From contig NZ_JBEBOY010000016.1 of the NCBI RefSeq assembly GCF_040396155.1, positions 10,702-74,701 of the forward strand: a DNA stretch of 64,000 nucleotides, in the 5' to 3' direction. The DNA is from Tissierella praeacuta_A (GTDB taxonomy: Bacteria > Bacillota > Clostridia > Tissierellales > Tissierellaceae). The notes beneath the pieces were generated by a model. That model was given only the letters and a program-made list of their open reading frames with translations. It ran no database searches and was not told where the DNA came from. Positions 18,340-27,860 of this stretch are shown piece after piece; position 1 is the stretch's first letter; each line of letters opens with the position of its first letter. The position numbers were made by a program, and so were the translations under genes.

Positions 18340-18720
18340 TTACATCGCTCTTCCTGGTATTATAGCATCTACTATGCCTATTACTAGAGCTCCTATTATA
18401 GCTCCCCATACAGATATATTGAATCCAGGAACTATAAATTTGGTAACATAAAGAATGATTGCAGCAACTAGAAACCCTGTTAGTCCTTTTCCAAATGGCG
18501 AGGCACTAATTCCAGTAAACCTCTGTACAAGGTGGTCTAGTACTCCTATTACTACAGATGCTAACAATAGACTCCATATTCCATCTATTGTAAATCCTGG
18601 AGTAAAGTATGCTGCTATAGCTACTACTATTGCTGTAACCAAAATCCTTATTAACATTTCACCAATGTTAAAATCATCTCTGTCCCTATTTTGGTCTCTA
18701 TTTCTATCATCGTTATCCAT
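18340..18720 (-). CDS. Phage holin family (four-helix) membrane protein
   Basis: A 126-residue protein. The first 20 residues are extremely hydrophilic (Asp/Arg/Asn repeats, NDDRNRDQNRDRDD), followed by four transmembrane helices with internal similarity (TPGFTIDGIWSLLLASVVIGVLD and VPGFNISVWGAIIGALVIGIVD). This is the Pfam phage-holin-4-type / YvlD-like fold. Such chromosomal copies are not parts of prophages, and nothing else phage-like is near. A role in envelope stress is known for some relatives; here it is unknown. Confidence 0.75.
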   Translation of the reverse strand: MDNDDRNRDQNRDRDDFNIGEMLIRILVTAIVVAIAAYFTPGFTIDGIWSLLLASVVIGVLDHLVQRFTGISASPFGKGLTGFLVAAIILYVTKFIVPGFNISVWGAIIGALVIGIVDAIIPGRAM

Positions 18721-18877
18721 AATTTCACCTCCTCATATAGTAATCTCCACTAATATTTTTTTTATACTATAAATTATTAAATAATTTTTATATTTTGTGA
18801 AATCATAAATTATGGTAGAAAGGAAATAAAAGATATGCTACTATAGTAGTAAGAATTAAAGAAGGAGGTTAGAAAAT

Positions 18878-19063
18878 ATGGAAATTACTAAAGACATGTT
18901 AATTGGTGAACTAATTAGAAAAAAACCAGAAGCAGTAGAAATTCTTATGAGATTTGGTATGGGTTGTGTAGGTTGTCCATCAAGCCAAATGGAAAGTTTA
19001 GAAGAAGCTGCCATGGTACATGGATTAGATTTAGATAAATTAATGACTGCATTAAATGCATAA
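18878..19063 (+). CDS. DUF1858 domain protein
   Basis: A 61-residue protein made of one DUF1858 domain, with a conserved CxxC (FGMGCVGCPSSQMESLEEAA, Cys33 and Cys36 approximately). Domains of this family are found with hybrid-cluster and other redox proteins and are thought to bind a metal or cluster. It has a strong ribosome binding site (GGAGG) and its own terminator. It is one of several small cysteine proteins in this stretch. Confidence 0.88.
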   Translation: MEITKDMLIGELIRKKPEAVEILMRFGMGCVGCPSSQMESLEEAAMVHGLDLDKLMTALNA

Positions 19064-19064
19064 C

Positions 19065-19099
19065 TAAAAAAGGAAGAGTCGTATGACTCTTCCTTTTTT
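19065..19099 (+). terminator. Terminator after the DUF1858 gene
   Basis: Hairpin AAGGAAGAGTC / GACTCTTCCTT with A and T runs; it works in both directions and also serves the glutaredoxin gene. Confidence 0.85.
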
Positions 19100-19113
19100 A
19101 AATTTTTTTAAAA

Positions 19114-19344
19114 TTATTTTTTTAATAAACTATCTATTTTTTCTTTGTCAAAGCCAACTATTTCTTCACCATCAATGATTAATACTGGAACTCCCATATG
19201 TCCCATAGCCATTAATTCTTTTCTAGCTGATTTATCTGTTTGAACATTTTTCTCAGTATATGATACACCTTTTTCTTTTAAATAGTCTTTAGCAGAAACA
19301 CAATATGGGCAGGTATTACTTGTATAAACAGTTACATCAAACAT
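19114..19344 (-). CDS. Glutaredoxin-family protein
   Basis: A 76-residue thioredoxin-fold protein with the active site CPYC (VYTSNTCPYCVSAKDYL, residues 12-15) and the cis-proline motif GVPVLIIDGEEIVGFD near residue 52. This matches NrdH/YruB-type glutaredoxins that reduce protein or small-molecule disulfides. ATG start after GGAGGAATATA. It lies among other small thiol proteins (HesB-Sec, DUF1858), but in its own transcription unit. Confidence 0.92.
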   Translation of the reverse strand: MFDVTVYTSNTCPYCVSAKDYLKEKGVSYTEKNVQTDKSARKELMAMGHMGVPVLIIDGEEIVGFDKEKIDSLLKK

Positions 19345-19556
19345 TTATATTCCTCCTTTAATATATTTCTAATTTAATTATACCCCTCGCGGGTATATAT
19401 GTCAATAACTTCTACGCTAATATTTTACCCATAGTTTTCCTTAATAATCATAATATAAAATTTAAACTAAGAAATTTTAGCCTGAGAAATTACAATCAAT
19501 TTGACAATAATATTTATAAATAATATAATAATTCTTATGTAGATTAATTTATAAGG
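19345..19556. other. Short intergenic region
   Basis: Divergent region between the glutaredoxin and ComFB genes. It contains a CCCGCGGG-like short palindrome (about 19383-19392, CCCCTCGCGGG) just upstream of the glutaredoxin start, a possible regulator site. Nothing else recognised. Confidence 0.3.
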
Positions 19557-19832
19557 ATGATAATGTTGATAAAAAATTATATGGAGTTTCTAGTTGATGA
19601 AATTTTTCGTGAGATGAAACATAGTTATAAAATCTGTGATAACGAAAAATGTGAACATAATATTAAGTCTATTGCTTTAAATAATCTTCCGCCTGCTTAT
19701 TTTAAATATGACGAGACAGAAGCGATTAAAAAAGCTTTTTTACTAGAAAGGCAAAGGAGAATATCAGTACTAGCAAAGGTTGCTGAAGCCTCTGATATTA
19801 TATGTTCTGAATGCTCTAAAAAACAAAAATAA
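19557..19832 (+). CDS. ComFB family protein
   Basis: A 91-residue protein with the ComFB pattern: an N-terminal helix (NYMEFLVDEIFREMK), then CDNEKCEHNIKSIALNNLPPAYF, where the paired cysteines and ALNxLPPxY are diagnostic, and a C-terminal CSEC. ComFB sits between comFA and comFC in Bacillus, but orphan copies are common in anaerobes. Recent work links the fold to cyclic di-nucleotide binding in cyanobacteria; whether that holds here is unknown. Confidence 0.78.
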   Translation: MIMLIKNYMEFLVDEIFREMKHSYKICDNEKCEHNIKSIALNNLPPAYFKYDETEAIKKAFLLERQRRISVLAKVAEASDIICSECSKKQK

Positions 19833-19854
19833 CCCCACAGTCCCCCTGTGGGAT

Positions 19855-20220
19855 TTATTTATGCCTTACATGGTCTAATCCCTGTTTAAATAATCCAAGT
19901 ACATGTTCATCATCTAATGAATATATAACTCGTTTTCCTTCTTTTCTGAACTTGACCAATTTTAAATCCCTTAAAATTCTAAGTTGATGCGATATAGCTG
20001 ATTGAGTCATTTCAAGTACATTAGCTATATCGCATACACATAAAGACGACTTCGATAATGCATATATTATTTTAAGTCTAGTAGAGTCTGACAATGCCTT
20101 AAATATATTGGACAAAAGATAAATCTCTTCTTCAAAATTTAAACATTTCTTTAAATCTTCAATAGATATTTCATCTGGTAAATGTCCCGTACACACTAGC
20201 TTATCTTCTGTTTTCTTCAT
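19855..20220 (-). CDS. ArsR/SmtB family metal-responsive regulator
   Basis: A 121-residue winged-helix repressor. It has the alpha-3 metal-binding motif ELCVCD-type (SLCVCDIANVLEMTQSAISHQLR, residues about 58-80) and an N-terminal Cys (LVCTGHLPDE), together resembling CadC-type Cd/Pb/Zn sensors. The C-terminal His-rich end (GLDHVRHK) may add a second site. No metal pump is adjacent; the next gene downstream is on the other strand. Its target could be elsewhere or itself. Confidence 0.88.
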   Translation of the reverse strand: MKKTEDKLVCTGHLPDEISIEDLKKCLNFEEEIYLLSNIFKALSDSTRLKIIYALSKSSLCVCDIANVLEMTQSAISHQLRILRDLKLVKFRKEGKRVIYSLDDEHVLGLFKQGLDHVRHK

Positions 20221-20243
20221 TAACTTATCTCCTCCTATATTTA

Positions 20244-21740
20244 TTAAATCGTGGGAGTCATTGGAATAGCAGGTTTTACAGCTTTTCCAGTCATTGGGTC
20301 TATATATATAATCCAGTATCCTTCTGTATTCTTACCTTTATACCAAGTATTAAATCCATTACTGCCACTATATGGATGTTCTTCTACACTAAATTCGCCT
20401 GGTATTCCGTATACAAAATATTTTACTGCTTCTCCCTCATTATATAAGCCAAATAGATAATGTCCATATTTATTCATTAGTTGATTGCAAGTAGCAATAT
20501 TACTATTATATGGTTCCTTATTATTTCCTCCAACAATATATGAAAAATATGGGAGGAATGCTCTATATTCATTTTCCTTATCCAGCTCCACAAGCCACCA
20601 ATTATATCCCTTTAGATCATAGCTAAAAGGTTCAATATATGGAAAATATCTTAAAATGCTCAATACATAATTAGTCGTTTGATTTTTTTGATTTAATTTT
20701 CTTATATGGTCTAAGGTTTTATAATCTGGCTCCATAGATTCTTCAACTAACTCTTCAAGCTCAAGGTCAATATCTGGATTTACTTCTTCTTCAATGATTT
20801 CTTCTATTATTTCTTCTTGAAGTTCTTCTTCATATTCTGTTACTTCAATATCTTCTTCCTCTAGCATATTTTGTTCTATAGGTTCAATAGCTGGTATATC
20901 ATATTTTGGATCATATACTAATACATCATAGTTAGGTTCTCTTGCGGGTATATTATACATTGGATTTACTGCCTCTATATTTACCAATCCTTCTATTACT
21001 TTCATTTCTAAAGCTTCTAGAGTTTTTGGAGAATCTTGAATCTTTGGAGTCTCTGGAATTTCTAGATCTCCCTGAGTTTCTGGAATCTCCTGAATTTCTG
21101 CAATTTCCTGAGGCTCTAATGTCTCTTGTGTTTCTAATGTCCCTTGAGTCTCTGAGGTCTCCTGAGCTTTTAGGATCTCCTTAGTTTCTTCTATTTCTGC
21201 CATTTCTTCAACTTCTTCAAACTGTTCTACTTCTACTATCTCATTTATTTCTGCAACTTCTTGTACTACTTCTTCTACTTTATTTAATTCTACTACTTCT
21301 TCAATTGCCTTAGGAACAGATTCCAATTGAGATTTAAAAGGTATAGATTCTATGTATCTTTCTATACTTCCATCTTCCTTCCCGAGATACCCTCCTAGAA
21401 AAACTTGTTTATCTCTCATTATTAGGATACCAGATATCCTATCAATTGGAAAGTTTTTGGATTCTAGTTCTTTCTGAGTGAAGGAATATTCACCTCTGCC
21501 TCTTCCTAAATCATCTGTAAATATTTTTCCCAATTCACAAGTAGGACGTAGTTTATCACTGGATACAAACACAAGATTATAAAAAGTATCTACTTCTGCA
21601 TTTTCAATATTTACGCTGATCATTCCCCTAAGGCCCTTTATCTCTAGTTTGCAATGCCCTTTTGGGTTTCTTCCTGCCATGGTAGAAAATTCTTTCTTTA
21701 GTATTATAAACTTCCTTGTATATGCTAATGATGATGGCAT
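20244..21740 (-). CDS. Uncharacterised protein with acidic repetitive linker
   Basis: 498 residues that I do not recognise. An N-terminal beta-rich domain (about 1-120, with the start supported by GGGGGT) is followed by a low-complexity acidic linker (about 130-330) with imperfect ETQ-GTLETQ-ETLEPQ-like repeats. A conserved-looking C-terminal domain (about 345-498) is rich in Tyr/Trp and ends in a GYWIIYIDPMTGKAVKP segment. It occupies the place of yabG beside rsmA, but is not similar to YabG protease. No signal peptide. A role in the spore coat is a guess from location only. Confidence 0.6.
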   Translation of the reverse strand: MPSSLAYTRKFIILKKEFSTMAGRNPKGHCKLEIKGLRGMISVNIENAEVDTFYNLVFVSSDKLRPTCELGKIFTDDLGRGRGEYSFTQKELESKNFPIDRISGILIMRDKQVFLGGYLGKEDGSIERYIESIPFKSQLESVPKAIEEVVELNKVEEVVQEVAEINEIVEVEQFEEVEEMAEIEETKEILKAQETSETQGTLETQETLEPQEIAEIQEIPETQGDLEIPETPKIQDSPKTLEALEMKVIEGLVNIEAVNPMYNIPAREPNYDVLVYDPKYDIPAIEPIEQNMLEEEDIEVTEYEEELQEEIIEEIIEEEVNPDIDLELEELVEESMEPDYKTLDHIRKLNQKNQTTNYVLSILRYFPYIEPFSYDLKGYNWWLVELDKENEYRAFLPYFSYIVGGNNKEPYNSNIATCNQLMNKYGHYLFGLYNEGEAVKYFVYGIPGEFSVEEHPYSGSNGFNTWYKGKNTEGYWIIYIDPMTGKAVKPAIPMTPTI

Positions 21741-21770
21741 AATTTTACCCCCTTTTTACACTTTATTTAA

Positions 21771-22637
21771 TTATATGTCTAATGGGGGCAATGTTTTACT
21801 AATCTTTATAAAATCTTCTACAGATAAATTTTCTGCTCTTATATTAGCACTTATATTTAGACTTTCTAATACATCTTTTATAGTTTCTTTTTCAATATTA
21901 AAACCATAAGTAGACAACGAATTTAATATGGTTTTTCTTCTTTTAGAAAATGCAGCCTTTACAATCTTAAAAAACTTTTCCCTATCTACATCTGGTAATT
22001 CCTTATTTATCATAAGCTTTATTACAGCTGAATCTATTTTAGGTTGAGGCATAAAAACTGTCTTAGGTACCTTTAATACTATTTCAGGTTTACTGTAAAA
22101 ATTAACAAAGACAGATAAAGAACCATATTCTTTACCGCCAGGACCAGCTTCCATTCTTTCTGCTACCTCTTTTTGAACCATAACTATAATAGATTCTAAG
22201 TTTAAATTATCTTCTATTAATTTAGCGATTATTGGTGTAGTCACATAATAAGGTAAATTTGCTACTACTTTAACTGGACCACCATTTAGTTTTTCTTCTA
22301 TTAATTTCTGTAAATCAATTTCTAATACATCTCCATGTACTACTTCAACATTATTGTATTTTCCAATAGTCTCATCCAATATAGGAAGCAATGTATCGTC
22401 TATTTCTATAGCTACAACTTTCTTAGCTCTTAATGCCAGTTCTTCAGTTAAAGTACCCATTCCAGGTCCTATCTCTATTACATAATCATTAGATGTAATA
22501 TCTCCCTTGTCTACTATCTTTCGCACAATATTGCCATCTATTAGAAAGTTTTGGCCTAAACTTTTTGAGAACTTAAATCCATATCTTTCTAGAATTTCTC
22601 TTATATATTTAGGAGAATAAAGTCTTTTATCTTCCAT
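21771..22637 (-). CDS. rsmA: 16S rRNA (adenine1518/1519-N6)-dimethyltransferase
   Basis: A KsgA-type Rossmann methyltransferase that dimethylates two adenosines in the 3' hairpin of 16S rRNA. The SAM motif VIEIGPGMGTLTEELA is near residue 50, and the catalytic motif VANLPYYVTTP near residue 118. 288 residues from the ATG at 22637, chosen over a TTG 12 bp upstream. It overlaps the 3' end of rnmV by 11 bp, the usual rnmV-rsmA coupling. Confidence 0.95.
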   Translation of the reverse strand: MEDKRLYSPKYIREILERYGFKFSKSLGQNFLIDGNIVRKIVDKGDITSNDYVIEIGPGMGTLTEELALRAKKVVAIEIDDTLLPILDETIGKYNNVEVVHGDVLEIDLQKLIEEKLNGGPVKVVANLPYYVTTPIIAKLIEDNLNLESIIVMVQKEVAERMEAGPGGKEYGSLSVFVNFYSKPEIVLKVPKTVFMPQPKIDSAVIKLMINKELPDVDREKFFKIVKAAFSKRRKTILNSLSTYGFNIEKETIKDVLESLNISANIRAENLSVEDFIKISKTLPPLDI

Positions 22638-23175
22638 TATTTCTTCCAATCCTTTCTAAAGCTTCCTCAAATTCTTTCCTAGTTATGCCAAAATTATTTA
22701 GCCTATTGAGGAACTGCTTAGAATTTGCATACCCTATTCCTAGTATATATCCTAATTCTTCTCTTTTCTCCCTTGACTTTTCTCCGCCAGCTAAGCCAAG
22801 TGCTATTATTTCTTCCTTTGTAAACTCTTCTGTTCTTTCTATACTGTTTGGTCTAGCTTTTTTTATAGCCTCTATTATATCTTCTTTATTGGCATTTTCA
22901 ACTCCAATATCTCCTTTTTTTAGGGCCTTCCCTTGAGGCAAAAAGGCATGTTTGCAATTTTTAATATGTTTTACTAAATCTCTTCTGATTTGCTCGCCTG
23001 CATAATCTGGGTCTGTCAATATAATAATTCCCCTTTTTTCTGCTATATTTTTAAGAGTTCTAATGAAATTTTTATTATATCCAAACCCACCAGTGGCAAT
23101 GACTTCTGCGTCTAATGCTGCTTTTACAACAGTTATATCATCTTTTCCTTCTACTACTATTACTTCTTTTATCAA
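22627..23175 (-). CDS. rnmV: Ribonuclease M5
   Basis: A Toprim-domain nuclease that matures 5S rRNA. The Toprim motifs are VVEGKDDITVV at the N-terminus and IILTDPDYAGEQIR near residue 52; the C-terminal half helps RNA binding. The start is taken as the TTG at 23175 with AAAGGGG upstream; the frame also extends to a TTG at 23196 that would include the ribosome binding site. It overlaps rsmA. Confidence 0.95.
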   Translation of the reverse strand: MIKEVIVVEGKDDITVVKAALDAEVIATGGFGYNKNFIRTLKNIAEKRGIIILTDPDYAGEQIRRDLVKHIKNCKHAFLPQGKALKKGDIGVENANKEDIIEAIKKARPNSIERTEEFTKEEIIALGLAGGEKSREKREELGYILGIGYANSKQFLNRLNNFGITRKEFEEALERIGRNNGR

Positions 23176-23280
23176 TATAACAACCCCTTTAATCAATTCA
23201 CAATTAACAGTTTATGATTAACAATTAAAAGTCTTAAAATCATTCATATAATTAGTTTTTTATCCTTTTTATTGTCAATT

Positions 23281-23315
23281 AGACTTATTTAAGATTCAGC
23301 GAATCTTAAATAAGT
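23281..23315. repeat. 35-bp palindrome overlapping the tatD 3' end
   Basis: Arms GACTTATTTAAGATTC / GAATCTTAAATAAGTC around AGC. The right arm is the last codons of tatD. No long T run follows, so it may be a processing or weak stop signal. Beside it (23190-23230) is a cluster of ATTAAC-type short repeats. Confidence 0.55.
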
Positions 23316-24063
23316 CCTTAGTGTTTCTATTAGTTGCTTTTGACAACTCTTCAAAGGATATCCCTCTAATTTCTGCTATGGCACCTGCTGCATATTTTAC
23401 GAAGATTGGTTCATTTCTTTTACCCCTATATGGTTCAGGAGTTAAATATGGACTGTCTGTCTCTACTAAAAGTTTATCTAAAGGAACAGCTTTAGCTACT
23501 TCTTTGCTTACTTTAGAGTTTTTAAATGTAACAGGTCCTCCTAAGGATATATAAAATCCCATTTTTATATATTCCTTTGCCATCTCTACACTTCCAGAAT
23601 AGCAGTGAAGCACTCCTCTTAGTCTTCCGTCCTGTGCTTCCTTTATTATATCAAAAGTCTCTTGTGCTGCATCTCTAGTATGAATAATCACTGGTAGTTC
23701 TACTTCCTTTGCCAGTTCAAGCTGCTCTTTAAACCACTTTTTTTGTATATCTCTAGGAGAATTATCATAAAAGAAATCTAATCCTATCTCTCCTATTGCC
23801 ACTACTTTATCTCTTTTAGCAAAGGATTTTAATATTTCCATAGTAGAACCATCCATTTCCTTAGCAGAATGTGGATGTACTCCAACAGCCGCATATATAT
23901 TATCATATTTTTCTGCTAAGGATACAGATGCAATACTTGACCTTAAATCCGCACCAATATTCATAACCATTTCTATTCCATTATCCTGTAGACTCTTGAT
24001 TAACATGTCTCTATCATAATCAAATCTCGAATCATCAAGATGCGCATGACTATCTATAAGCAT
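23296..24063 (-). CDS. tatD: TatD family metal-dependent deoxyribonuclease
   Basis: A TIM-barrel hydrolase with the metal ligands DSHAHLD at the N-terminus, GEIGLDFFY near residue 90, HTRDAAQE and HCYSGS in the middle, and LVETDSPYLTPEPYRGKRNEP near residue 200. 255 residues from the ATG at 24063, preferred over the one 6 bp upstream for ribosome-binding-site spacing. In Firmicutes it belongs between metG and rnmV, as here. Confidence 0.93.
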   Translation of the reverse strand: MLIDSHAHLDDSRFDYDRDMLIKSLQDNGIEMVMNIGADLRSSIASVSLAEKYDNIYAAVGVHPHSAKEMDGSTMEILKSFAKRDKVVAIGEIGLDFFYDNSPRDIQKKWFKEQLELAKEVELPVIIHTRDAAQETFDIIKEAQDGRLRGVLHCYSGSVEMAKEYIKMGFYISLGGPVTFKNSKVSKEVAKAVPLDKLLVETDSPYLTPEPYRGKRNEPIFVKYAAGAIAEIRGISFEELSKATNRNTKDLFKIR

Positions 24064-24083
24064 ATTCATTTCCCCTTATTTCA

Positions 24084-25436
24084 TTATATTTCAAACTTTC
24101 TAATAGCATATCTATATTTTCCTGAAGCTGTAACTGGTATATCGTCAACAAATTCTACATCTATTGTTGCTTTTGGTAACAGCTCTTTAACTCCAGAAAT
24201 AAATTTATCTATTTCTTTTCCGTCATATCCTTCTCTTTTAATTATCTTTAGCTCTGCATGTAAAGGACTATATTGGATAATTTGAAACTTTTGAATTGCA
24301 TCTATGGAACGAGAAATATGGTTGAAAATATGTCCATGAATCAATCCACCATCTGCAGTTACAAACATATCATCTTCTCTGCCATCTATTTTCTCTAATA
24401 TTGGCAAACCTATTCCACATTCACAGTTTTTATCACTTACGATTGCTCTATCTCCTATTTGATATCTTAATCTAGGCATTGAAAAATTGTTTAAATCCGT
24501 AACTAACAAGATACCACTTTCGCCAGATGGTAAAGGTTTAAATGTTTTAGGTTCAACAACTTCAAGAATAGCATTCTCTGCACTAATATGCATATTTCCA
24601 CAGGGACATTGATAAGCTAAAATTCCCCCATCTCTAGCACCATATTCATTTACAACTGGACATTTAAAGGCTTTCTCAATAACTTCCCTTTGAAAATCAT
24701 GTAAAGTTTCAGATGTAGAAATAACAGCCTTTAATTTTAATGGCAATTCCAATTTCTGCTGAATCATCAATGATGCAAATGCATATAAAGCTGAAGCATA
24801 GCCATATAGATACTCTGGTTTAAATTTAACCATAATATCCATATATTCTCCCATATACTCCGGCTTTAAAGAGTAAGCAGGTATTATTATCCTATTTTTT
24901 AGCCATCTTTCCTTCATTCGATATTTTCTCTGCTGAGTTTGATTTAACTCTAATGGATTTCCCCATAGCATTATACTTCTGCTTCCAGGAGTAATTCCCC
25001 ACCATGAAAGTCCTCGCCATCTTGCTGCCTCATAATATTCTACAGTGTGCCTATCCATAAAAAACTTAACTGGTTCACTAGTTGAACCACCAGTAATATT
25101 AGGTATCAACTTAGATCTTGGTATTGTACTATTTAAAAAGTCCTCAGAATTATTTCTAAAATCAACTTTATTCAATACAGGAAACTTTAAAAAAGCAGAT
25201 TTTACGTCGGATTTAATCTCATCTAATAAATAATCATATTTCTTATAAGCTGGAATATTTTCTATACATTCCATTAAAAGTTTTCTTAGTTTATCTTCTT
25301 GTAACTTTTTCAGTCGAGTACTATCTAATTTTTCGGATTTAAGGAGTTCTTCTATGTTTTCTCTTATCCTATTACCATTTTTCTTCTCCATGACAGGATA
25401 TAATATCTTTTCGATAAAAGGTTTAACCATATCCAT
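24084..25436 (-). CDS. Phenylacetate-CoA ligase/CapK family protein
   Basis: A 450-residue member of the ANL adenylating superfamily. It has the nucleotide motif NITGGSTSEPVKF near residue 113, NEYGARDGGILAYQCPCG near residue 262 (with extra cysteines) and YQIGDRAIV near residue 325. The C-terminal lid has ASGKYRYAIRK. Proteins like this activate aryl or other carboxylic acids, but single chromosomal copies beside tatD-metG have no known substrate. Two CxC-type clusters could bind a metal. Confidence 0.8.
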   Translation of the reverse strand: MDMVKPFIEKILYPVMEKKNGNRIRENIEELLKSEKLDSTRLKKLQEDKLRKLLMECIENIPAYKKYDYLLDEIKSDVKSAFLKFPVLNKVDFRNNSEDFLNSTIPRSKLIPNITGGSTSEPVKFFMDRHTVEYYEAARWRGLSWWGITPGSRSIMLWGNPLELNQTQQRKYRMKERWLKNRIIIPAYSLKPEYMGEYMDIMVKFKPEYLYGYASALYAFASLMIQQKLELPLKLKAVISTSETLHDFQREVIEKAFKCPVVNEYGARDGGILAYQCPCGNMHISAENAILEVVEPKTFKPLPSGESGILLVTDLNNFSMPRLRYQIGDRAIVSDKNCECGIGLPILEKIDGREDDMFVTADGGLIHGHIFNHISRSIDAIQKFQIIQYSPLHAELKIIKREGYDGKEIDKFISGVKELLPKATIDVEFVDDIPVTASGKYRYAIRKFEI

Positions 25437-25472
25437 ACTAACACCCCCGTAGGAATTTAATTTACCATTCTA

Positions 25473-27434
25473 TTATGATATTATAGCCCCTGACTCTAAA
25501 TCTTCTAAGGTTGATAATAAACTAAGTTTACCATTTTTATCTTCTGCAGCTAATATCATTCCTTTGGATTCTATTCCTCTTAATTTTACAGGCTTTAAAT
25601 TTGTAACTACTACTACCTTTTTACCCACTAAATCTTCTGGTGAATAATACTCTTTTATACCAGACACTACTTGGCGTTCTTCTTCACCTAATTTTAATTG
25701 TAATACATATAGTTTATCTGCTTTAGGATGTTTCTCACAAGATATAACTTCTGCTACTTTTAATTTTATTTTATCAAACTCATCTATTGTGATTTCTTCT
25801 ACCTTTTCTTCTACTTTTTCTTTTGATTCTTCCACTTTATTAACCTTCTTTCCTTTACTTCTTAAATCTATAAGTTTTTGATTCGCATCATTTAATTTAA
25901 CTAATTCTTTTTCTATATCAAGTCTTGGAAATATAATATTTCCCTTTTCTACTTTTGTACCCGTTTGTAGTTTTCCCCAAATCTTAGCATCATCCCATAG
26001 TATTTCATCTTTTAATCCAAGTTGTTTTCTTATTTCCAATGAAGTCTTTTCCATAAATGGTTTAATCAATATAGATGTAATTCTTAAACTTTCAGCTAAA
26101 TTATATAATACAGTATCTAATCTCTCTTTATCTTCTTCCTTAGCTAAAATCCATGGTTGAGTCTCGTCTACATATTTATTTGTTCTTCTAATTAGCTTCC
26201 ATATTTCCTCTAATGCATTTGAAAAATTTAATTTTTCCATATATTCCTCTACCTTGATAGCTACATTTTTTCCTAAATCTTTTAGAGAATTATCAAATTC
26301 CCCTTCCTTAACAGGACTAGGAATTATACCATCATTATATTTTTCAATCATTGTAATCGTTCTACTAACTAGGTTTCCTAAGTCATTAGCTAAATCTGAA
26401 TTAAGCCTTTGTAAGAATTTCTCCCTGTGGAAAGAACCATCTTGACCAAATGAAAATTCTCGAAGAAGAAAATATTTAAATGCATCTATACCATATAATT
26501 CGATTATTGGCTCTGGGTATATTACATTACCCTTTGATTTAGACATTTTATCATCTTCAAATAATATCCAACCGTGACCAAATACTTTCTTTGGTAATTC
26601 TAAATCCATTGCCATTAAAAGTGCTGGCCAGATTATAGTATGGAATCTTACTATTTCTTTACCTACTAAATGAACATTTGCAGGCCAGAAATCTCTAAAG
26701 TTTTTATCATCATCAGTACCATAGCCTAAAGCTGTAAGATAGCAGGATAATGCATCTATCCATACATATACTACATGGGATGAATCAAAAGGAACTTTAA
26801 TTCCCCAGTCAAAGCTTGTTCTAGATACACATAAATCTTCTAGGCCATCCTTTAAAAAGTTATTTACCATCTCATTTTTCCTTGATTCAGGTTGAATGAA
26901 TTCAGGATTTTCTTCATAAAGAGCTAATAATTTATCTCTATATTTTGAAAGCTTAAAGAAATATGCTTCCTCTTCTGCAAGATGAACTTCTCTGCCACAA
27001 TCTGGACATTTTCCGTCTACTAGTTGAGATTCTGCCCAGAATGATTCACATGGAGTACAATAATGTCCCTCATATTTTGATTTATATATTTCACCTTTTT
27101 CATATAGTTTTGTAAATATTTCTTGAACTGCTTTTTCATGATGAGAGTCTGTAGTTCTTATGAAAGTATCATAGTCTATCTCCAAAGTCTTCCACAATGC
27201 TTTTATATCTGCTACTATCTTATCAACATAAGCCTTTGGTGTAACTCCATTTTCTTTAGCTTTCTCTTGAATCTTTTGGCCATGTTCATCTGAACCTGTT
27301 ACAAAATATACATCATAACCTTGCATTTTTTTAAACTTCTTTATAGCATCTGCTGCAACTGTTGTATAGGTATGGCCTATATGTAAGTTATCAGATGGAT
27401 AATAAATTGGTGTCGTTAAATAATATTTTTTCAT
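25473..27434 (-). CDS. metG: Methionyl-tRNA synthetase
   Basis: 653 residues. Class I signature HIGHT at the N-terminus (DNLHIGHTYTTVAAD), zinc-binding CTPC...CPDC near 127-145, and KMSKSKGN near residue 297. The anticodon domain is followed by a C-terminal tRNA-binding (EMAP/OB) domain from about residue 545 (KIKLKVAEVISCEKHPKADKLYVLQL). Start ATG after GGAGGTATTTAG. A T-box leader upstream predicts induction when tRNA-Met is uncharged. Confidence 0.97.
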   Translation of the reverse strand: MKKYYLTTPIYYPSDNLHIGHTYTTVAADAIKKFKKMQGYDVYFVTGSDEHGQKIQEKAKENGVTPKAYVDKIVADIKALWKTLEIDYDTFIRTTDSHHEKAVQEIFTKLYEKGEIYKSKYEGHYCTPCESFWAESQLVDGKCPDCGREVHLAEEEAYFFKLSKYRDKLLALYEENPEFIQPESRKNEMVNNFLKDGLEDLCVSRTSFDWGIKVPFDSSHVVYVWIDALSCYLTALGYGTDDDKNFRDFWPANVHLVGKEIVRFHTIIWPALLMAMDLELPKKVFGHGWILFEDDKMSKSKGNVIYPEPIIELYGIDAFKYFLLREFSFGQDGSFHREKFLQRLNSDLANDLGNLVSRTITMIEKYNDGIIPSPVKEGEFDNSLKDLGKNVAIKVEEYMEKLNFSNALEEIWKLIRRTNKYVDETQPWILAKEEDKERLDTVLYNLAESLRITSILIKPFMEKTSLEIRKQLGLKDEILWDDAKIWGKLQTGTKVEKGNIIFPRLDIEKELVKLNDANQKLIDLRSKGKKVNKVEESKEKVEEKVEEITIDEFDKIKLKVAEVISCEKHPKADKLYVLQLKLGEEERQVVSGIKEYYSPEDLVGKKVVVVTNLKPVKLRGIESKGMILAAEDKNGKLSLLSTLEDLESGAIIS

Positions 27435-27564
27435 CCTAAATACCTCCTATTATTCAATTGCTAATAAATAACTAAAAAACCAGACCTACATCAGCCTCAC
27501 AATCTCTCTCTACCCCGTAGGGTATAATTCAGTAGTGTCCGTTAGGACCTGTCGTTCGCTGTAT

Positions 27565-27860
27565 TAGGTCATAAAAAAGCCTTCATCTCTGTATAGAGAC
27601 GAAGGCTATATTGTCTTCGTGGTACCACTCTAATTTATCTAAATCTTACGATCTAGACCTCACTAGGTTAAAAACCTTGCAGTATAACGTCTGCTTCCGT
27701 TACAGCCTAAAATCTTCGACTGTAAGGTTCTGGGGCCATCTTCGGAATAATATTAATCACTGGCTTTCACCTGACCCAGTTCTCTATAGAATAATCTTAA
27801 TCCTACTCTTCCCTTCCACACCTTATATTTATCTACAATTATATTAAAATTACAATTATT
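27565..27860 (-). promoter_or_regulatory. T-box leader of metG
   Basis: On the minus strand the conserved T-box sequence AAATTAGAGTGGTACCACG (27618-27636) is followed by a strong terminator hairpin (AGCCTTCGTCTCT / AGAGATGAAGGCT plus T run, 27573-27612). Stem I elements AGTA and GGTGA are present upstream, and an ATG at 27737-27739 is a plausible specifier codon for methionine. Uncharged tRNA-Met pairing with the T-box would form the antiterminator and allow metG expression. Confidence 0.9.

Noticed and set aside
18340..18720. Prophage remnant because of the holin-like gene
   Set aside because: No other phage gene or attachment site nearby; this holin-4-type family is a common chromosomal membrane protein.
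27611..27847. Plus-strand 78-codon frame upstream of metG
   Set aside because: It is the complement of the T-box leader, which explains the conservation.
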